Assembly (NCBI RefSeq): GCF_047948215.1
Contig: NC_134457.1
Location: forward strand, 87,313,398 to 87,377,397
Direction: 5' to 3'
DNA length: 64,000 nt
Source: Lycorma delicatula
Taxonomy: Eukaryota; Arthropoda; Insecta; Hemiptera; Fulgoridae
The notes under the pieces are model-generated. The model was not told where the DNA came from and made no database searches. It saw nothing but the letters and a program-made list of their open reading frames with translations. Both the position numbers and the translations under genes were made by a program. Positions 39,201-51,200 of the stretch are shown piece by piece; position 1 is the stretch's first letter, and each line of letters starts with the position of its first letter.

Positions 39201-42200
39201 GTTTTACATATCATTATATGCAATTGTTATCATTCTTTGCTTGAATTATTATAATCTAAAACTATTAGACTATTATAATTTTTTTAATGATTTTTCCTGA
39301 CCCTTTCTCAGAGATAAATAATTAGTATGTACTTTATATATACATATGTGTATAACAGCAATACGTATTTTACTTAAAAATATTATCTTTATTAATCTGT
39401 TGGGTTAAGCATTCAACTATACAAATTTATAAATTATTTTCACTACGTTTCACTTAGAATTTTTTAAGTTTCCTCAGGTGACAATACACATTCATATATA
39501 CATCATACTGAATTCTGTTGTATACTAAGAAATTAACTAATCTACCTATCCTAGATAACAATATTTTGTCCCCACCCTTATTATAAAAAATCCACCTACT
39601 CATACATGACTCATCTTATCTTCAGATAATTACATGTATCTTTATATAACCTGATTGCTATTTCCTGTGTATTGAAACCTTTACAATGCACATATTTTTC
39701 TCAAAAATTACAAACATTAAACATTATTTTCCTTGAAACTAAATTTATTTATGAATTTAAAAATATTAAATTAACATATATGTTGCTTAATCCGGCTATG
39801 CCCATTTTATTGTTGACAGCATTAGTACTTTCTTGATATATATCATTTCTAGAGTGGCCCTTTGATGTGTATTTTGTTCTTTGACTAATATTTTGGTGCT
39901 GTTGAAATTAAACAAGTGTTTATATTCTATTGTATGTTTTGTGAGGGCTGTCACTTGCTTTTTTTTCTATATTTATGGGGTTCTGTTCTTTTTTTAAGGT
40001 ATTGAGACTTTTGTCCAATATACACAGCTGGAATGTTGATTTTTTCAATCGGCGATTTTAATTTAGAAAACATACCATTCAGATTGTTGTTATTTTGATA
40101 TACAAATTTGTTATAAATTTAGGTATTGCGAAATCCTTTTGTAGCAATTTTTTAATCTTTTCAAACAGATATGCGACATATGGTAATGCAACATAATTCT
40201 AACTCTTATTATTTTTATTGATGTTTGGCTGATATATTATTACAATGTTTATAAATTGTACTTTTAAATATTTTATTTATGATATTTTCCAGATAATTAT
40301 TATTTATAATAGATCTTTTGCTTTTTTTTAATATATATTCTGGTCTATCTTCAGGGATTGTAAATTTTTTTACTTTTTTTGCAAGATTCTTGACTACTGA
40401 TTTTTTATGTGATATTTATTGGTTGTGTTAATAGGAAAGTTAGGTATCTGCCTGAAGAAGTTGTATACCATACAACTTATTTACTTATAGTTGTATACAA
40501 CAAGTATATACCATTTTGTTTATATTTTATAATACTTTATTTTCTAAATATTACATAGTTAGGTTTGCTAAGCAGGCTGCAATTGGTGACCCCGTCACTA
40601 AACCAGGGTTGTTCATATAATCAATTTTTAAATTTAAAATACAAATTATCTATGCAAATATTTACCTAAAAATTCTAGGGTTAATCCAGCTATACATAGC
40701 CGGATTAAGCAACATATTTGTTAATTTAATTTTTAAAAATTTCATATATTTATATTATAAATTTAGTTTTAAAGAAAATAATGTTTAATGTTTGTAATTT
40801 TCGAGAAAAATATGTGCATTGTAAAGGTTTCAATACACAGGAAATAGCAATTAGGTTATATAAAGAGATACATATAATTATCTAAAGATAAGATGAGCCG
40901 TGTGAGTATGGGGATTACACTAAGGGTGGGGACAAAATATTGTTAGCTAGGATGAGTAGATCAGTTAATTTCTTAGCATGAAAAAGTGTGTTGTGTCACC
41001 TGAGGAAGCTTAGAGAAGTCAAACGTAGTGAAAATAATTTCTAAGTTTGTGTAGTTGATTGGTTAACCCAAGAGATTAATAAAGATAATATTTTTAGGTA
41101 AAATATGCCTTGTTATATTTAATTCTATCCAGTCAAGAGAAAAATAAATTTAAATTTTACATTTAATTTAATATTCGTGTGTGTGTGTGTACAGTATTTA
41201 CTGTGATATTTTTATTAATTTTGAGGTTTTTTGTTTTTTAAATTATGATATTGATTTTTTTTAAGCCCTTTTGAGTTATGTGTTTAAAAGAATATTTCTG
41301 TAATTACATATTGTTTATCATATTTCATAATGCAAAAATTTGTTTCTATTTCTAGGATTATCTGTTCTAAATACTCAGTCATCAATAAGTCAAGTTGAAT
41401 TTTCAGAAAATATTCAGAATAATTCATCAAAAAGTGTTTCTAATGGTATACCTCTGAATAGTTTAACTACTGTAATAGCTGCTCAGTCTGTAAGTATTAC
41501 ATGCATTATTTGTTACAAATATAGTATATATATTACTCCTTGATCAGAACAGTATTTGTATAATAAGATTTTTATTAAAAAAATACCGGTACAAAACTTG
41601 TTATGCTATGGTGTATTTATTAATGGATAAGAAATTTAAGACCAGGAAGTCATTCTCAGCATTTGAAGATTCTATTCCTTTTTTATATAATTTGAATTCA
41701 AAATACAGTGTTTGATGATTAAATCTCTGCAGAATTGTGATAAAATAAGCTCACTATCTTTATAAAGTTCATCAAATTTGAATAAATAAGTTCTCATTAA
41801 TTTTTTTTTTGTAAAATGGAAAAAAATCTAATATGACTCAAAATTACTTTTCTATGGTGAATGCAGCCAGTACTTCAGCACATAACGAAGGAGACAAACA
41901 TTTTAGGATCAAGCCGCTCTCCTTTGTTTGTAATTGTTCTCTTTGAACTCATACATACGAGATTCCGTAAGGTTTGAATGATGTACATATAACACATATA
42001 ATTTTTTGTTTAAAAATTGCGGCAACTATCTTTCTCAGACAAGAGGCGTAGGGGAGATACCATGGAAAGTAGAGTATTAGCATCATATTAACACATTGAC
42101 ATTGTGACTGCCTCCCTCCATTCCTGATATCATCCACCACTTCTATTCTGTCTCTCACTGACTATAGTTCTGATATTTCATTATTTCATATTTAGTCCTA

Positions 42201-45200
42201 ATGTTTATCACTGTGATTGTTCTATTGCTATTGTAAAGAATTTCATCTTTTTAGATATGCTGTAAATATTAATTCTTATATTAGTTTTTAAAAAAAAAAT
42301 TAATTTTTTTTCCACCCCTCAAACCATAAAGAAAAATATTAAAAAATCAAACAAGTCATCAGTTATTGATATCCAGTATCCCTGGAAACAGCGTTTATAA
42401 TATTGACAATATTATAAGATTATTTTTTGCACCAGCTAATAAACCTTTCATGATTGACAATTCTATTTTATACTTTATGTGAATTACAATTTAGGTACTC
42501 AATTTCTTTATATAGTACAACTTGATAAATTCAATACAAAATGATCATTGAGATCTACTGTAGTGACTGAAAGTAAATATAATTTAAAAAACAACTTGCT
42601 CCCATTTTTCATCTGACATAATTTTTTAGTAAATTATTTTAAAAAGTTACATTTTCTAGCACATGACTAAATAATAAAAATTTAATTATATTTTGTTGTA
42701 TGCTGCTTGCTGCATTATTATATTTTTTTATGTTTTAACACATTAGTTATACTAAAATACACTGGCGCTTCTCCAGATTAATCTGACACAAGATTGTATG
42801 TTCTATGGTGTAATTCATTTTATTTGAATATTACTTATTATATCGCGTGATTTGCTAGTGATACTTTATTAATTTTACACAGAATACAGGAAGTAATTGA
42901 GAAGCAACTGTACTGGTGCCCTTTTTTATGGTACTGTTGAGTTATTATAATCAGATTTGTGTTTTTCCTGGGGAAATGTTTTCAATTTACATTGTGACAA
43001 CCATCATCTTGTAAGGTGTTTTTTTGTTTCTTATTTTTTTAAGAAATATTGAAGTACTTAAAACCACCGATTAATTTTGTGATTTAGATGTGACTGCAAT
43101 CATTCCAGTATCAGTCAAATCTTTGCATTGAAAAAATATCTGTGAAGTAAACTGAATTTTAAAATCATCTGTTACTGAGAGATTTCAAAAATAAATTTTC
43201 TTATTTTAAGAAAAAACAAAACAGATCCGTGAAAGAAGCAGTTACAAAATAGAATGAGAGAACATTATTGTTAAAGTACAATGAACTAAAGAAGAAAATG
43301 AATAAAATAAGATTACTGAAAGTAAGTAAATTATATTTTTAAATCGTAATCTTTAGTAAAGGTTTTCTGTACTCTGTGCAGTTTGACCACTTATAACACC
43401 CACAAAATATGAAATAACACATAACATCTTATCAGTAATTGTGGTCACATTTAGATGTTAACATGAAAGGCCAATTTGATAATATTGATTCTTACATTAT
43501 TTTCACACCATATTTTATTCATTAAACTCATTTGTAGAATCATTGTAGGAATTTGGGGTGTATGCTGATGATTACATGCAGTAGATTTTTAATTTTGCAG
43601 TGGGAAAGAATAGAAGCATTTTTTAAACAAGAAGCATTGTCCAACAAGGAGATTGACCCTCTCTTTCTATTAATTTATAGTTAAATTTTCTATGCATAGC
43701 TAAAGAATGTAAAAGGTCAGGTAATAAAATATTATATGATAACTGCTGTTGCCAAGGATGTACTGCTAATAGAGAACTGATTGTAAAAATGGGAGATTTA
43801 TCAAACAAGAATTGATTGAAAAAGTAGACAAACAGGACTGCTAATAAACAAAGAGAAACCTTGAATACTATTTTGAACCAGAAGGAAAGCAGAATAGAAA
43901 TGACTTGTATATGAAGTTGTGTAAAATGTGGGAGGGGGAGAAAGAAAATATGTGGAAATATTTTATTTCTGTAAGGAGTGCAGGTGGTTGAGAAGTCAAG
44001 TTAGAACAAACTTCTATAAGTACCTCGAACTTCTATGAGTCTTGAAGTACAAGTCATTCATGACCAACTAAAATTATTAAATGTACCTGATCATATTCTG
44101 TTTGATACTGTTGTTAATACCACTACCAATACTTTATTTTACTTTTAGAGAAAAATATGCTAACAAGATTATGATGTGTTTAATATAAATCCAACATAAG
44201 AATAAATAAATGATAGTCGCAAAATATCCTAGAGTTGAAAAATCTATATAAAAGGATTCATATTACTGATAAAAGACTGCAGTTGTCAGGATATGTTTAT
44301 TGACTGGAGAAAAAACAAAGATGATTACAGCTTTTGAATGAATGTGCAAGTAAGGAAGAGTACATAGAGACTGCTATACTACACTGTACATTGGAGATTG
44401 TGGAAGGATGTAGTTCAAAGTTGTAATGGTCAGATTATTGCATTAAAAGCAAGTAATACTTTTAATAGTCAGATGTCTAATTTGGCTGATTTACTTATAA
44501 TTAACTAAGACAGTGATAGAGTTCTTTGTTTATCTTTTTTCTCTACCTTTATAACTCATTTTTACCTTTTCATCTCTATTACAATTGATGAAAAATGTTC
44601 AAGATTTCAGATTAAATTAATTTATATTACATTTAACTCTGTTTGATTCTGTACTTCCATTACATTTTATAATTTCTTCAATGTTAGGTATTGCCTGCAT
44701 CTTAATTTTCTTTACATGTAATGCACTTTATAAGTTCAATTTACTATGTCTTATGATGTCATGATACAGATATTATCTTAGGAAAGCTGTCTTTTTTCCC
44801 CTGATGGTATATCATTCACATTTCTCAAGCTCTTTATATTTTAAGATATTCAGTGACAACTGTGAATAAGAAGAATGATTATATTTTTTAAATAATTAAT
44901 TGATTGGGATATGAGATGCGTAACAGTTTTAGTATTGCTGCTGTAATGCAGTTTATGGTAAAAATAAATCCAAATTATATTTGGATTATATTTGGAAGTT
45001 CAAAGTAGTTTGAACTGCTTCAAGTTTATTTTAAAATTCAAAGTAGTAGAACTGGCTTCAATTTATTACAATTCTCCTTATACAGTTTTCATTGGTCGAA
45101 ACATTTTTTAATCATCCTTAAAAATAACAAATAAATTCTTCATCACATTGCCCTTTTATCTTCCCAACATCCCAAAATATTTTTTTGTTTGAATAATCTG

Positions 45201-48200
45201 TTATAACTGTTTGTGTACTGGAGATGTTTTCATTGCAAAGACATTAGAGAAAAAACTTAATCAGTGTCATACCTGTAAATTTATAATTCATTACAAATTA
45301 TTATAATTTTAAAAAGTTATAAAATTTTCATTGTATTTGAAGCAGTAATAAACAGCCAAAATTTAGTAACTTTGATTATCTGAAAATAATTTTAGCACAA
45401 CTGTGACTGAAATATCTCATGCCTAACTTGTCTAAGAATTAAATGAACTACAATATAGTTCATATTAAGTTATAAAAACTCAGTCGTGATTTGGCAGATC
45501 TCTTTAACTGTACAAATAAGTTCAACATTATTAATGTTTTTCAAGCTGCTGGTTTTCTAAAGGCTTAAAAGACCCCTTTAACCTAAAACTATTAATAAAA
45601 CTTTTGTTATTAATTAATAGCATTTTCCTGCTTATTACCCTTTGACCTTTGTACCTGTAAATTTTCATGATCTTTGATATGCTTACCTTTTTTTTATGTT
45701 TTACGCTTTTAATTTTATCATTCAGCTTATTCTAAACATGTTAAAGTCAGTGTTCAATTTTAAAAGTCAAAGAACCAAATATTGTTTCGAATTAGATGAT
45801 TAGCATTAGTAAACAGCTTATACTTACTGGCTTCTAAAGTTAGTCTGTTATAACACATCATATGATTCAGCATTACATTGTACGCTGTCTTTTGAGATTT
45901 TAAAATTGATGAGTTTTTTTTAATTTAGAAGTTTCTGACATCAGTGTTAGAATCGAAAAATATTTCAATTTGTTTTTTTTTAGAAACATAGTATTGAGTA
46001 TTGACTAAGTGAAACATTATTTTCCTCAAATAGTCACAGATCACAAATAAACCGTATAGGTAGTTAAATTGTCGAATGATACATTTCTGCATTTTCTGTA
46101 GGATATTGGTTCAGCTCGTACAGGTTTAACATATCAAGATGCTGTTGCTGAAAGAGATCTACGTAAAAATTTAAATAAGAAGTCATCAGTTACTGGACGA
46201 AAGAGAGGATTAATTCCGCTAGAAAGCCCAATGAAAGAAAATAATTCTATGCAAGTCACATCAGATGTAGTTCTAACTGCTGGACTTCTAGGTGGTAGTC
46301 AAGAAAACTTAACTAGAGGCCTTATGTTTCAGGTATTAAATTAATATTTTCTGTCAGTTTTTTTTTTTTATTATAATTATTACAATTTGATGTTTCATAT
46401 TAGAGTTTAAAATTATGAGATGTTACAAGGGTCGTTCAATAAGTCCGTAGAAAAAGATAGAAAAACAAATTATTTTGTGTAGATTTTTTTTACTTTTCAA
46501 CATAATCTCCTTTTAACTCTACACACTTTTCCAAGCATTTCTCCAATCTTTTTAAGCCATTCAAAAAGTAGGATTTTGGAAGGTCCTCAAAATAAGCATC
46601 TGTTTTGGACGATGACCTCCTCGTTCATTGTGAACCGTTGTCCACCGAGCCATTTTTTCAAGTTTGGGGAAAAAATCACTGGGGGCCAAATCCAGTGAAT
46701 GTGGTGGATGTTGTAATAATTCAAACTTTAATTCCATAATTTTGGCCATTGAAATAGCGTAGGTGTGCTTGTTGTGCATTGTCTTGATGGAAGAGGATCT
46801 TTTTCTTTTTCAAATGAGCACATTTTTTCTTGATTTCTTTTCTCAATCGGTGCAATAATGACACATAATACTCTCCAGTTATTGTTTGTCCTTTTTCCAA
46901 GTAATCAGTGTAGATGATAGTGCATGTATCCCAAAAAACCGTGGCCATCACCTTGTTGGCCAATTTCACAGTCTTCATCTTCTTCAGAGCCCATTTGCCT
47001 TCAAAAACCCACTGTTTAACTGTTCCTTTATCTCTGGAGTGTAGTAGTGTATCCATGTTTTGTCCACAGTTATGTATCAATGCAGAAACTCGTCAGGATT
47101 ACAACGGAAAAACGCCAAATTAATCTCAGAGTCAACCACACGATTGCATTTATTCTCCATTGAGAGCAAACGTGGCACACATCTTGCCAAAAATTTTTAT
47201 TTTTTCGTGCAAAATTGAAAACACTATCTTGCGATGTGCCTGTGACCTCAACTATGTCATGCACTTTGATTTGTCGATCACTCAAAACCATATCGTGAAT
47301 TTTGTCAATCATTTTGGGGTGGTCACTTCCACTGGACATCCCAAACGATGTTCATCTTTTGTGTATATACGGCCACATTTAAACTCATTTGCCCAGTTGT
47401 AAAAAGTTGCAAACACAGGAGCAGATATGCCATGAACTTCATCCAACTCAGCTTTGATACCTTTCGGTGTTAAGCCTTTTAATTTTGTGTGTGTAATCAC
47501 TACTCAAAACTCACTTTTTTCCATTTTCTAAATAAACAATAGCTTGTTGCTTCAATCAACAATGACAATGAAATCACATGATGGATATAGCTGAAACTTT
47601 AACTGCACTCTAGCTACAAATGACGCTTACTAAAAGCAAACCATTTTCTATATTACAAGCGCCATCTCTTGGATTTTCTAAGGACTTATTGAACGATCCT
47701 TGTATATCAAATGTTGTATGATGTGTACCTGCTTCTCTTTAAATGTATACATGTTTCAAATAAGGTGTCTTATTTTGACAAGTATATTACTTAATAAATG
47801 GCAAACTGCAAAATATGTCACCACTGGAATTTTCCTAAGAATATAAGATAGTTGGCAAAGATGTTATTGAACTTTACCTATATTTCTAAGCACTTAAAAT
47901 TTAGCCATTCCCACAGTGAAAAAGTTGAACATCATTTTATGACCTTACTTATTTTCTTATTTATATATTGTGTTTATAGTTATTTATTAAAACAGTAAAA
48001 ATTTATAAAAATTAGCACTAATTTAATTCTGAGCAAGGTTGTTTGTCTTAAGGAATCATAAAATTTAATTACTGACACCTGCTCTGACAATATTGTGAAC
48101 TATGTAAATAAAAGTTAATTTTAAAATGTTTAATTTGCTCTCTATGTTTTTGATAAAGATTGAGAACAGTTTCTACTTGATAATATCTCATTTAGAGAAA

Positions 48201-51200
48201 AAGATTAATTAAAGAAAAATTCTCAAGTATTTAATTTTAAAATATTTACAACTATTGATAATAGGAAAACTACATTTTTTTATCTTTATAAAAAAAAATT
48301 ATTATACTTCATAATACAAAGACAGTCTTACTTCAAGGCAATTATCCACTTATTACAGTGGATAATAAATATTTATCTGTTATTTAAATAAAAAGAAATA
48401 AAGGATAAACTTCTATTTTGACTCGACATTAGACAAGCATGTTTGGATTTATTATAGTTCTCAGACCACTTTACCTTGCTTAAATATTTTATTGGTAAGA
48501 TTCTGATTAATGGCCCCTTATATGAAATATGAGTCACTGTTTAGTGCCATACATTGAGTCCTCATCTTCACTAAGAAACAATAAAGAGAGTGCCCTGGAA
48601 GCAAATTAAAGTTGCAAGCATAGTTTCACAAAATGGAACCTGAGCAACAACTTCCACAGTTCTCATGTCACACATCTAAGAAAAGAGGGATGAAGGATAG
48701 GCAAAAGGGAAGAGAAAAGGAAGCCAAGCCAACCCATTAAGGGGGGAATCACTTCTGTGTAAAACTTTACAATCTTCCCCGAGACAATAGTTGCTTATTT
48801 AAAACAGCACGTTATTGAGAACAATAATCCATTTTTATCAATGTAATATTAAAAGGCTACCTGGAAATTAACCAAAAAAAAGTGTTAACGTGCAAGATGT
48901 AAGAATAACAAAGTCATCTTAGAGTAGCAGTTCAGTGGAGCTAAGTACAAATCTATCACTGGTAGAAAGAGATGTACATTGCTGTTACTTATTTAATAGT
49001 AACCATTTAAAATTAGTGCTATAATTGGGAATCCTGTCAGCTGCAAACAATGCTGAATAAGATTCCTGTTAGCCAGAAACAATATAATGGTTGAAATCCA
49101 TCATTGATTGTGTGAAATATATTGGGAAAGTATGTCACACAGTTAGGTGTGAGATAGTAATATAAAATGTTTAGCGATGGATACTTGTGTGTCCACAGTA
49201 AAGAAAGAAATGACCATCAAGCTTTCTGATTTGTTTCTTTAGATCTCTTGTTCAGTTCCTCAGTGATCATAATAATGCTAGACTATCATACGTTTTATCC
49301 CAGTGAACTTCTTTCACAACACAAGATCCACTAGATAGAGATCAGTGTTAACCTTTCTTGAGCATTATGTTGAAGGTAATTCTTAGGTAGAATTATTATA
49401 AACAGTGAGACAATGTTTCAAATCAAACATAGAAACAAAATTAGTCAAAGGAATATGGTCACTCACTCTCACTTGCTTACTAACAAAAATAATGATCAGC
49501 AAGTCTTTTTGCCAGGAAAATCATGTTGCTAACACTTGGAACAGAGAGGCAAGAGAAGTTGATTTCATGGACTGGTTGCCACAATTAATATGAAGTGTGC
49601 TGTAAGATATAAAAAAAATGTTAGGATCATTAAAAACAACATTATGGCATTTCAAGTTTTACTATTATTTTCTTGCAAAACAGTATGTACCTGCCTGCAT
49701 AATGTTAAGTGTACTTGAAGTTTGCTGAAACAGTTTCATGTGGTAAGTATTCATCCATCTGCCTTAAAACCTAATTCAGATTTGGCACCGAGTCATTACC
49801 ATCTCTGAAAATATGAAGAAATGGGTTGCACTGATGATTTGATAATGACAACAAACTGCTATCCAGTAAGGAAGGTTGGCTCAGATTACAGATAGAAGAA
49901 TTTTTTATAACAATTAAATTCAAAATTTATTATTGAACACTACAAGTGACTTATTAGCTGTAGACTACATAGAAAGCCAGGTTTTCTATAAAAGTTGAAG
50001 TTTTAAGTGTATGTATATATATTTCAGGAAATTTCTGCTTCTTATCAAAGTATGTATTTATCTCATCAAAGTAATGAAAAAATTAAAAAAATAGTTAGGT
50101 CTGGAAACGCCTTTTTTTCAAGTTAATGGCTGAGAATATTAGTCCAGAATTATGCTCTACAGATCAGATGATTCTAAAACTTGACAAAATTATTAGTTGT
50201 ATATGCAGTATTTTTACATGAAAAATTGTAAAAAAAAAATATGGGTCCCAGAACTGTATTTGTAGTATTCTCCTATAAAATTGTTGAAAATTTACTGTTA
50301 ATTTGGTAATAACCAAATAAAACCTCAAGATATATAGTGAATCTAACTCTGAGAAAACTAATATAATTAAATTCAATAAAAATTAAATAAAGTATTTAAA
50401 ATCCATTTTTATATAAAACCAATTTTCAACCAAAAATTCTGAAAATCTTGCACTCATGAGTAAATTATTTTGTTATTTATTTTATTTAACATTTTATTTG
50501 TCATCTAATTCATAGTTTAGCCACTAGAGTATCTACACAGTATTAGTGGTTTATGGTCCATTTCAAACTATATACATTAATGTTTTAAACATTGTTTTAT
50601 TGAAATCATTTCAATTAGATTAAATTTCAATATAAAGGTAAAGGAAAAGAATGCTTTTTTATTAGTGATTTTGATGCACTAGTTGTCATTCATACAATAT
50701 TATTTTTTTATATTCTTAAATTACTGATAGTGATTTGTAACAGTAACACAAAAAATGCTGTTTAAATTCACAAACAAGGAATACTCAGCTATACATTTTA
50801 TTTGTGGATATTACAAAAGGTAATGTCAGAGAAGCTCTTGAAGAATATAATCAATGATTTCCTAACCATATTATTCCTGATAGACAGATATTTACAAATA
50901 TTCATAGAAAACCAAAAGAAAGAGGATAATTCCTCTTTAGAACTTAGTTAATTTAAAACAGGAATATTAGTCATGAACTAATATTGCCTAAGCATAGACT
51001 TTAAGAATTACATGGAAGAGTATCCTTCATGTTTGCAAATTCCACATGTTAGAATATGGAGAACATTATGTCATGAAATGTTAAGCATCTACACCTGAAA
51101 GAATATGATTATGATCGGAGACTGACTGTAAAATCGACTTGCTGAAACGTGATTGACTCCTATTTAAAAGGTAGCATACTGTGCATTAAGTTAATGTAAT

